The notes beneath the pieces were generated by a model that saw nothing but the letters and a program-made list of their open reading frames with translations, was not told the origin of the DNA and made no database searches. Made by a program: the position numbers and the translations under genes. Below are positions 1 through 5,290 of a stretch of DNA of 6,524 nt, piece after piece. Position 1 is the stretch's first letter, and every line of letters begins with the position of its first letter. Source of the stretch: Fidelibacterota bacterium UBA1134 (lineage in GTDB: Bacteria > Fidelibacterota > Marinisomatia > Marinisomatales > S15-B10); the NCBI GenBank assembly GCA_002311975.1, contig DCAL01000024.1:10881-17404 (forward strand), given 5' to 3'.

Positions 1-146
1 CGTATTATCTGCACGACGGTCGCACTTCCGACTTGAATGAGGTGATTCAACTGCATGGAGGAGAAGGCTCCCAGAGCAGGACTGAGTTTAATGCCCTTAC
101 TGACGAGGGAAAGAAAGAGGTCATCAAGTTCCTGGAGTCGCTGTAG
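1..146 (+). CDS. Di-haem oxidoreductase (DUF1111 / DHOR family), C-terminal end only
   Basis: Partial gene entering from the left edge; the first complete codon is at base 3 and the stop is TAG at 144-146. About 47 residues remain. They begin YYLHDGRTSDLNEVIQLHGG and finish with a helix ending in KFLESL. The LHDGR segment, then a HGGE turn, then a Ser-Arg pair and a last helix of the form 'LT-EG-K-VI-FL-SL' match the C-terminus of DUF1111 proteins, periplasmic di-haem proteins related to cytochrome c peroxidases and sometimes called thiol oxidoreductases. The haem-binding CxxCH motifs would lie upstream, outside the window, so they cannot be checked. The stop codon overlaps the next gene's GTG by one base (TAGTG), which implies an operon with the Rieske gene. 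A more distant member of the MauG/cytochrome c peroxidase superfamily is the main alternative. Confidence 0.72.
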   Translation, partial: YYLHDGRTSDLNEVIQLHGGEGSQSRTEFNALTDEGKKEVIKFLESL

Positions 147-571
147 TGGAGAGCCGAAGAGAGTTCATGAAGACGATTTCCGCGGCTGGCGTCGTAACTG
201 TTTGCGGCGGACTTTCCGTCGTCTTTTCAGGCTGCTCCACGGTCCCCAGAATCACGCCGGAGAAGCGCGAAAACGAACTGATACTCTCTCAGGACGCGTT
301 CATTGAAAGTAATATGATTGTCGTGGATCAGGGATTGCTGAAGCCGCCCATCTTCGTTCACAAAACGGATGCAGGCGATTACAGCGCACTCCTGCTCAGC
401 TGTACCCACAAAGGATGCCGTCCACGAGTCTATCAGTATTCACTGGACTGCCCCTGCCACGGCAGCCAGTTCGACTTTCGAGGGAACGTGCTGGAGGGAC
501 CGGCGGAGAGGAACTTGAAGTCGTATCCTGTCTCCCAGGACGGCAGCGGCAATCTCCTCATCAGGCTGTAA
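146..571 (+). CDS. Tat-exported Rieske [2Fe-2S] protein
   Basis: A 141-residue Rieske iron-sulfur protein, an electron carrier on the outer face of the inner membrane or in the periplasm. Box 1 is CTHKGC (residues 86-91) and box 2 is CPCHGS (102-107). Cluster ligands would be C86, H88, C102 and H105, and C91-C104 would form the disulfide typical of bc1/b6f-type high-potential Rieske proteins. A GPA turn (118-120) and the RNLKSYPV strand also fit the fold. The N-terminus carries a textbook twin-arginine motif, SRREFMK (residues 3-9), then a hydrophobic stretch (11-28) and FSGC (27-30), which resembles a lipobox. The GTG start is chosen because it keeps the twin arginines and has GGAG at 134-137 about 8 bases upstream; starting at Met8 would delete them. 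No cytochrome b partner is present here, so it probably serves the adjacent di-haem protein rather than a bc complex (inference). Confidence 0.93.
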   Translation: MESRREFMKTISAAGVVTVCGGLSVVFSGCSTVPRITPEKRENELILSQDAFIESNMIVVDQGLLKPPIFVHKTDAGDYSALLLSCTHKGCRPRVYQYSLDCPCHGSQFDFRGNVLEGPAERNLKSYPVSQDGSGNLLIRL

Positions 572-573
572 CG

Positions 574-1749
574 ATGTCTCCAAGATACGTCATCATCTCA
601 ATTCTTCTGTCGATCTTTGGTCATTTGTCCGCGCAGGCCGATACATCGGCACATAGGATTTATGATCGACCTTTCGTCCTCGGTTTTGGTCCCAGGGCAT
701 CTGTAGGGGGCTACTTCGAAGCCAACAGCAACTATTTTGTGGAGGAGGGGATTACGGAGGGGCTGTCCTTCGAGGCGAGGCGGTTCAATATCTTTCTCTT
801 CTCGGCCATCTCTCATAACATCCGGTTTTTCTCCGAGCTGGAGTTTGAGCATGGGACGGAAGAAATTGCCCTTGAAACGGCCATCCTTGATTTGACTTTT
901 GATCCCTTTCTCAATTTCAGGATGGGCGTTCTGCTTCCACCCCTCGGTCGCTTCAACGTGGAGCACGACAGTCCAAAGTACAATATGATCGACCGTCCCC
1001 TCGTCTCCACTCGCATCATCCCCGCCACACTGTCGGAGGTCGGCGCAGGATTTTTTGGCCAGCGGTATCTTAATCGCCGTAACCGGATCGGCTACGAAAT
1101 CTATTTGGTGAATGGCCTCAACGACGGCATAGTCAGTAATGATGAGGCGGGCACACGGATTGCCAGCGGAAAGTCCATGGAAATGCTGGAAGAGGACAAC
1201 AATGGGAATCCATCTGTGACAGGGCGGATCAAGTTCGAGAACCGATCTTTCGGTGAGTACGGCATTTCCTATTACGGCGGCATTTATAACAGTTACCTGG
1301 CGGAGGGGATGGAGATAGATGAGAAACGGCTACTCAGGATTCTTGCCCTGGACTACGATCTTCGCTACAAGCGGCTCCACTGGCGGGGTGAGTTTGCTTC
1401 AGCCTCCATTCAGGTGCCCGACGGTCTCGATGAGCTGTTTGGAGAGAAACAGTGGGGTTTCTATTCTGAACTGAATTACGATTACTTCCGGGGTAAGCTG
1501 TTTAGTTTTGACAAGGCCAAGATGATCGCTGCCATCCGTTTTGAGAGAATTGACTTGAACATGGGAACGTTTGACATTACGGACACGAACATTGGCGATG
1601 AAACGACCCGCATCACTGTGGCACACAGCTTCAGGCTTGTGGAAAACACCGTACTCAAGATCGTTTATCAGTATAACTGGTACAAAGATTTTACTGACAA
1701 TCTAATCCGGTCCGCCGGCGTTCAGATCGGCGTCGCGGCATATTTTTAG
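574..1749 (+). CDS. Outer-membrane beta-barrel protein (porin-like)
   Basis: A 391-residue protein starting at ATG 574, two bases after the Rieske stop, with a weak CAGG at 562-565. The open frame extends further upstream, but only this start gives a signal peptide: hydrophobic residues 5-18, then SAQA with cleavage likely after A22. The mature chain is rich in alternating polar/hydrophobic aromatic strands, for example the runs around residues 52-70, 75-90 and 365-391. It ends in Phe, the usual BAM-complex signal of outer-membrane barrels. Motifs such as HDSPKYN, DRPLVSTRI and VNGLNDG recall porin-like proteins encoded with imelysin/DUF1111 genes, as I remember that family; the exact Pfam family is not certain. 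The length suits a barrel of roughly 16-18 strands. Its role is probably diffusion of a small substrate or metal complex across the outer membrane, linked to the redox proteins encoded just upstream. Confidence 0.82.
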   Translation: MSPRYVIISILLSIFGHLSAQADTSAHRIYDRPFVLGFGPRASVGGYFEANSNYFVEEGITEGLSFEARRFNIFLFSAISHNIRFFSELEFEHGTEEIALETAILDLTFDPFLNFRMGVLLPPLGRFNVEHDSPKYNMIDRPLVSTRIIPATLSEVGAGFFGQRYLNRRNRIGYEIYLVNGLNDGIVSNDEAGTRIASGKSMEMLEEDNNGNPSVTGRIKFENRSFGEYGISYYGGIYNSYLAEGMEIDEKRLLRILALDYDLRYKRLHWRGEFASASIQVPDGLDELFGEKQWGFYSELNYDYFRGKLFSFDKAKMIAAIRFERIDLNMGTFDITDTNIGDETTRITVAHSFRLVENTVLKIVYQYNWYKDFTDNLIRSAGVQIGVAAYF

Positions 1750-1775
1750 CTAGCCGTCCCGATTCTTCCCAATTC

Positions 1776-2171
1776 ATGATTACCCTTTCTGTACCGACAC
1801 GCCAGCGAATCGATCTTGTCGATATCACATCTCAAGTGCAGCAAGAAGTGGATAAATGTGGTGTCGTGGATGGCCTCCTGAGCATCTACGTGCCTCATAC
1901 CACCTGCGGCGTCACTATCAACGAGAGCGCCGATCCCGATGTGGCGGAAGATATCAAGATGCAGTTGTCGAAACTCGTTCCCCATGAAGGCGGCTATCGT
2001 CATTACGAGGACAACGCCGACAGCCACATCAAGACGAGTATAATCGGTTCATCAGAGACGGTTTTCATAGAAAACGGGAAACTTGTCATGGGGACGTGGC
2101 AGGGGATTTTCCTGTGCGATTTTGACGGTCCGCGGACGAGGAAGGTTTATCTTAAGTTCATCAAAGAATAA
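1776..2171 (+). CDS. yjbQ: YjbQ / UPF0047 family protein (secondary thiamine-phosphate synthase type)
   Basis: A 131-residue protein, full length for the family. Diagnostic segments are PHTTCGVTINE (40-50), DPDV (53-56), DSHIKTSIIG (82-91) and GTWQGIFLCDFDGPR (106-120), the conserved core that contributes His and acidic residues to a putative metal site. Family members are small cytosolic trimeric proteins; overexpressed homologues show weak thiamine-phosphate synthase activity able to replace ThiE, but the true physiological reaction is unresolved. The start at ATG 1776 is the only one that keeps the first beta strand. It lies 26 bases beyond the barrel gene and has no visible Shine-Dalgarno sequence. 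No thiamine gene or TPP riboswitch is visible nearby, so the context does not support a thiamine role. Confidence 0.93.
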   Translation: MITLSVPTRQRIDLVDITSQVQQEVDKCGVVDGLLSIYVPHTTCGVTINESADPDVAEDIKMQLSKLVPHEGGYRHYEDNADSHIKTSIIGSSETVFIENGKLVMGTWQGIFLCDFDGPRTRKVYLKFIKE

Positions 2172-2206
2172 AGTGATTTTTCATTTTCGATTAACTATTT
2201 TTGATT

Positions 2207-2213
2207 GAGGGGG
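2207..2213 (+). promoter_or_regulatory. Ribosome binding site deciding the start at 2220
   Basis: GAGGGGG lies 6 bases before ATG 2220. An in-frame ATG at 2214 directly abuts it and a TTG at 2205 overlaps it, so 2220 is the best start for the following gene. The stretch between 2172 and 2206 is AT-rich and could hold a promoter, but no convincing -35/-10 pair is seen. Confidence 0.6.
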
Positions 2214-2219
2214 ATGTTC

Positions 2220-2672
2220 ATGAAACGTCCGGAGATAAACCTTGCTTTTTCTGAGATGGAAATCCATTACATGAAAGGCGGCGGTTGGATTAACACTTCG
2301 GTTTTGGATATCGACGGTACCGGAGAGGTAAAGGCATATCTTATTAGACACGCGAGCTCGGTGATCTTGGATAGTGCACGCATGATTCTAAACGACAGTG
2401 AAAAAGAGAGATTGGTGGAATTGTCCAGTTCATTCTCCACCTATGAAGATTACTACCAGCCCAGTGATTATCGTACAAACCAGGACGATCATTCATTAGT
2501 TTTGATTCATGAACAGATTCCTGATACTGTTCGTGTTTACGATCCGGGTCGAGCGGATCTGCCCGATGGATTACGTCGTATCCTTGAAGAGATGGAATCT
2601 TTCTGGGAAGAAACTCTTGGTTTGCCGCTTTCTCTCGGAATCACTGCGGGACTGCGGCAGTTGTTGTGTTGA
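2220..2672 (+). CDS. Uncharacterised 150-residue protein
   Basis: Not recognised with confidence. The protein has no signal peptide or membrane segment and is acidic, so it is probably cytosolic. Residues 12-32 form a strand-turn-strand region with a glycine-rich turn (KGGGW, 19-23) and an IDGTG turn (31-35). A strand (37-51), a helix beginning NDSEKERLVEL (58-68), a charged region with Tyr-Tyr and Asp-Asp pairs, a strand SLVLIHEQI (92-100), a VRVYDPG strand (104-110) and a final helix (115-133) follow. This order (G-rich strand pair, helix, 'D...y.I' strands, 'P..L..i' helix) loosely resembles small inhibitor-like domains such as emfourin, but that is only a layout impression. The hydrophobic tail ends LRQLLC. 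The gene looks somewhat more AT-rich than its left neighbours and follows an AT-rich spacer of 48 bases, so it may be a separate transcription unit or a lineage-specific insertion. Confidence 0.68.
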   Translation: MKRPEINLAFSEMEIHYMKGGGWINTSVLDIDGTGEVKAYLIRHASSVILDSARMILNDSEKERLVELSSSFSTYEDYYQPSDYRTNQDDHSLVLIHEQIPDTVRVYDPGRADLPDGLRRILEEMESFWEETLGLPLSLGITAGLRQLLC

Positions 2673-2830
2673 CCCATGCAGTGAATGAAGTCATCAGATT
2701 CGAGGATATTGCTATGAGGCTGAGTATAGACCGTTCGGTTATTGCGGTGATCATAATTCTCGTCTTGGGTCCGAGTGCCGCACATGACAAGGGGCATCAA
2801 ACTCAATAGTGAATCTTCAATTTAAAATAA
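2673..2830. other. Convergent intergenic region without evident terminator
   Basis: The plus-strand block ends at 2672 (or 2809 if the mini-ORF is real) and mazG on the minus strand ends at 2831. I looked for a GC-rich stem followed by a T-run on either strand and found none. Bases 2810-2835 are simply AT-rich. Termination may be Rho-dependent or occur inside the opposite gene. Confidence 0.45.
2714..2809 (+). CDS. Possible 31-residue peptide resembling a lone signal peptide
   Basis: ATG 2714 is preceded by GAGGA at 2702-2706 (7 bases away). The frame encodes MRLSIDRSVIAVIIILVLG followed by PSAAHDKGHQTQ, then two consecutive stops (TAG TGA). Residues 1-7 carry two Arg, 8-19 are strongly hydrophobic, and PSAA (20-23) is a plausible signal peptidase I site that would leave an 8-residue HDKGHQTQ remainder. 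It could be a real exported or membrane mini-protein, the remnant of a truncated secreted-protein gene, or chance. Frames downstream do not continue the protein before the end of mazG on the other strand. It lies 41 bases after the uncharacterised 150-residue gene. Confidence 0.33.
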   Translation: MRLSIDRSVIAVIIILVLGPSAAHDKGHQTQ

Positions 2831-3601
2831 TCAATCCTTCTTGACTCTTTCCCAGATTTCGTCCATCTCCTCCAGCGTTGCCTCTTCGATCTTCTTCCCC
2901 TGATTCTTCAGTTCCTTTTCCACTAACTGAAACCGGCGCGTGAATTTTTTATTCGCCTTCCTTAGGGCGTCTTCGGCGGGGATATCGAAAAAGCGGCACA
3001 AGTTTACGATGGCAAAGAAGAGGTCACCCGCTTCCTCTTCGATTTCCTTGCGGATCCCTTGCGATTCAGCCGACTTGAGCTCGTCCATTTCTTCGTGGAC
3101 TTTCTGCCAGACTTGGTCCACCTCTTCCCAATCAAATCCAACGTATGCCGCCTTCTGCTGCAGGCGCTGAGCCCGGACGAGGGCAGGGAGCGTCTTCGGG
3201 ACGCCGTCTAACCTCGATTCGCGCCCCTTTTCTTCCTGTTTCGCTGCCTCCCAGTTCTGCTTGGCGTGGAACGCGCCGCCGGCCTTCTTGTCTCCGAAGA
3301 CATGGGGGTGCCTCCGCACGAGCTTTTCGTTAATGGTGTCAATAACTTCCTCAAGAACAAACTCGCCGTTCTGTTCTGCAATGTTCGCTTGGAAGACGAC
3401 GTGCAGCAGAATATCGCCCAATTCCTCCGCAAGCGTTTGCCAGTCCTCCTGATCCACCGTCTCTATCACTTCGTAGGCTTCCTCAAGGAAGAACGGCAGC
3501 AGGGAAGCGTGCGTCTGTTCTTTATCCCACGGACAGCCATTCTCTCCCCGCAGTTTTCCCACAATTGTAACGAGTTCATCAAACCCCTTATCCTTAGTCA
3601 T
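2831..3601 (-). CDS. mazG: Nucleoside triphosphate pyrophosphohydrolase MazG
   Basis: A 256-residue protein, close to the usual length of two-domain MazG. It hydrolyses (d)NTPs to the monophosphate and pyrophosphate in the cytosol, cleaning the nucleotide pool. Domain 1 (about 8-125) has the substrate-pocket CPWD (23-26) and the Mg-binding EExxE...ExxD set: EEAYE (40-44) and ELGD (60-63). RRHPHVFGD (96-104) is the standard MazG signature after it. Domain 2 (about 140-250) repeats the pattern with EEMDE (170-174) and EAGD (190-193), so both acidic sites look intact. The linker holds PALVRAQRLQQKAAYVGFDW, also typical. It is the last gene of the minus-strand operon and its ATG overlaps the end of the preceding corC-like gene by 8 bases. 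A strong ribosome site within that gene's tail suggests it can also be initiated independently. Confidence 0.97.
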   Translation of the reverse strand: MTKDKGFDELVTIVGKLRGENGCPWDKEQTHASLLPFFLEEAYEVIETVDQEDWQTLAEELGDILLHVVFQANIAEQNGEFVLEEVIDTINEKLVRRHPHVFGDKKAGGAFHAKQNWEAAKQEEKGRESRLDGVPKTLPALVRAQRLQQKAAYVGFDWEEVDQVWQKVHEEMDELKSAESQGIRKEIEEEAGDLFFAIVNLCRFFDIPAEDALRKANKKFTRRFQLVEKELKNQGKKIEEATLEEMDEIWERVKKD

Positions 3602-4853
3602 CTTCCTCCTCGATTCTGGATATCAAAACTTCAACGATACGATTCTCAGCCAGTGTTCTGATTTCAAATCGAAACCCATTGTACTCTGTCGCACTTTTGG
3701 CAGAAGGGATATCGCCGAAATGATCGAGAAGAAATCCGCCTAACGTATCATATTCCCGTTCTTCAGGAAACGAAAGCGGCATAACATCTTCCAGATCATT
3801 GACTGGGATTCTCGCAGCCACGAGCCACTGATGCGTGCCGGTCTTGGTTACCAGCGGCGCCTCCCGGTCGAATTCGTCCCGGATTTCACCCACCACCTCC
3901 TCCACAATATCCTCCAGTGTTGCCAGGCCTGCCGTGCCTCCGTATTCATCCACCACTATCGCGATGGTCTGCCGCCGCTGCTGAAAGTCCCGCAGCAGAT
4001 CATCAATCTGTTTCGACTCCGGAACGAAAAAGGGCTCCCGGCTGACAGCCGATAGATCCTTGCCGTTTTCCAACCCGTCAAGATAAGGGAGCATATCCTT
4101 TGCGTAGAGGATCCCTTCTATTCTGTCCAGTGTTTCATCGTAGACAGGGAATTTTGAGAATCTTGACTCACGGATAAGCTTCAGTGCTTCATTGAGAGAA
4201 GTTCCTTTTTCAATTGCCACAATATCAGTCCGCGGCACCATGATTTTTCTCACAGCTGTCTCCCCGTAATCGAATACAGACTTAATCATTTCACTTTCAT
4301 GATGTTTCAAAGTACCCCTGTCTGCGCCGAGGTCCGCCAGTGTTTTCAGCTCCTCCTCAGAGTCAAACAATTCTTCCTTTTTCCAGCGCATGAGTTTGCT
4401 CACAACGTGCGTGAGACTATAGAGGAGGGAGGCGACTGGATAGAGTATGATACTGACAATCCTGACAGGTGCCGCCACCCTATTGCTGAACTGTTCTGAA
4501 TTGCGGATGGCCAGAATCTTCGGTGTAATCTCGCTTACGAGCAGTATAGTGATGCTGACAACGATAGATTCCAACAGTAGCAGTAGCGCAATATTAGTGC
4601 CGGACTTTCTGGCGATGTCAGCGGTGATAAGGGCGGCAAAAAACGCCATTGACGTGTTAACAATGGTGTTGCCTGTCAGGATTGTTATCAGGAGGCGTCG
4701 AGGTTCACTCAGCAATTTGAGAATTCTTTCGTGCTGTCTGGAATCAGTCAGACGCGACTGTTTGAGTGAAAAGAAGGCCGCTTCGGCGCCGGAAAAAAAA
4801 GCCGACAGCATCAAAAGAAGAATAAAGATTCCGACTTCGATAAGAGTGTTCAT
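3594..4853 (-). CDS. CNNM/CBS membrane protein of the CorC/HlyC (UPF0053) family
   Basis: A 419-residue inner-membrane protein. Residues 1-155 form the DUF21/CNNM transmembrane domain, with hydrophobic segments near 4-28, 54-78, 86-108 and 126-150. It contains SGAEAA (21-26), GNTIVN (61-66) and SEITPK (107-112), the family's conserved membrane motifs. A pair of CBS domains follows (about 204-262 and 271-328), including the MVPRTDIVAIE start of CBS1 and VVDEYGGTAGLATLEDIVEE (300-319) in CBS2; CBS pairs bind adenine nucleotides. The C-terminal CorC_HlyC domain spans about 340-415. Relatives are implicated in Mg2+/Co2+ export or Mg2+ homeostasis; the older name hemolysin C is misleading. The start ATG overlaps the ybeY stop as ATGA and has no clear Shine-Dalgarno, so expression probably depends on ybeY translation. 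The ion carried cannot be read from sequence. Confidence 0.94.
   Translation of the reverse strand: MNTLIEVGIFILLLMLSAFFSGAEAAFFSLKQSRLTDSRQHERILKLLSEPRRLLITILTGNTIVNTSMAFFAALITADIARKSGTNIALLLLLESIVVSITILLVSEITPKILAIRNSEQFSNRVAAPVRIVSIILYPVASLLYSLTHVVSKLMRWKKEELFDSEEELKTLADLGADRGTLKHHESEMIKSVFDYGETAVRKIMVPRTDIVAIEKGTSLNEALKLIRESRFSKFPVYDETLDRIEGILYAKDMLPYLDGLENGKDLSAVSREPFFVPESKQIDDLLRDFQQRRQTIAIVVDEYGGTAGLATLEDIVEEVVGEIRDEFDREAPLVTKTGTHQWLVAARIPVNDLEDVMPLSFPEEREYDTLGGFLLDHFGDIPSAKSATEYNGFRFEIRTLAENRIVEVLISRIEEEDD
3605..3610 (-). promoter_or_regulatory. Shine-Dalgarno for mazG inside the corC-like coding tail
   Basis: On the minus strand the sequence reads GAGGAGGAAGATG, with AGGAGG 3 bases and the outer GAGG 6 bases before the mazG ATG. 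The same bases encode the acidic IEEEDD end of the upstream protein, so the coding tail and the ribosome site share sequence. Confidence 0.65.
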
Positions 4854-5290
4854 GAAAAAAGCTTATCCGCCGAAAAGAGTGAAAGATACTTGTTTTCAGC
4901 CTTCCTCATTTCGGCCTTTCTTTCCGGTGTGTCATCATTGTATCCCAAGAGATGGAGCAATCCGTGGCAGATGAGTCGTCCCAACTCACTGGTCAGCGAA
5001 ACGCCGAAAATGCCTGCATTTTCCAATGCTCTTTCCACACTGATGTAGATTTCACCTTCAAACTCTTCACCGGGGGCCTCGTCCAATTTGAAAGCGATCA
5101 CATCGGTGTACTCATCTTTGTGAAAGAACTGTTTCTTGAGATCGTGAAGCATTTTATCGCTGCTGAAAATGACAGTTACATTACCGAGTTGAACACCTCC
5201 GTCGTCGAGGATGGATGTCGCCAGTTCCGATATGGCGTGTGTATTGGGAGAGAGGTCTGTGTTCACTACCTCTGTCCTGACGCGGGTCAT
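4850..5290 (-). CDS. ybeY: Endoribonuclease / rRNA maturation factor YbeY
   Basis: A 146-residue cytosolic metalloprotein involved in 16S rRNA 3'-end maturation and 70S quality control. YTDVIAFKLD (61-70) corresponds to the conserved TDVLSFP strand, and CHGLLHLLGYNDDT (108-121) is the metal site. The canonical signature is H-x3-H-x5-H; here H109 and H113 are followed by D119 rather than His. From what I know of the family, Bacteroidota and related lineages commonly have Asp there, so this is likely a natural variant and not a defect. The ATG overlaps the stop of the upstream pgpH-like gene as ATGA, and its own stop overlaps the next ATG the same way. The ybeY-corC order matches the E. coli ybeY-ybeX neighbourhood. 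Confidence 0.95.
   Translation of the reverse strand: MTRVRTEVVNTDLSPNTHAISELATSILDDGGVQLGNVTVIFSSDKMLHDLKKQFFHKDEYTDVIAFKLDEAPGEEFEGEIYISVERALENAGIFGVSLTSELGRLICHGLLHLLGYNDDTPERKAEMRKAENKYLSLFSADKLFS

Noticed and set aside
55..306. 83-codon open frame overlapping the Rieske gene
   Set aside because: Out-of-frame with both the DUF1111 end and the Rieske gene; Arg/Ser-rich composition typical of a shadow frame.
415..573. Upstream extension of the barrel reading frame
   Set aside because: It overlaps the Rieske coding region in another frame, including its box 2, and would bury the signal peptide; ATG 574 gives a proper export signal.
1750..1775. Possible thiamine (TPP) riboswitch before yjbQ
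   Set aside because: Only 26 bases are available and no THI-box-like conserved segments are present.
2537..2806. 89-codon minus-strand open frame covering the convergent gap
   Set aside because: Antisense to the 150-residue gene and the mini-ORF, low-complexity charged composition, no family resemblance.
3266..3661. 131-codon open frame on the plus strand
   Set aside because: Antisense to mazG, whose catalytic motifs are intact; no recognisable domain or plausible start site.
4447..4974. 175-codon open frame on the plus strand
   Set aside because: It lies antisense to the well-supported corC-like and ybeY genes, has no family features, and its hydrophobic/serine-rich composition is what the complement of membrane-helix codons produces.
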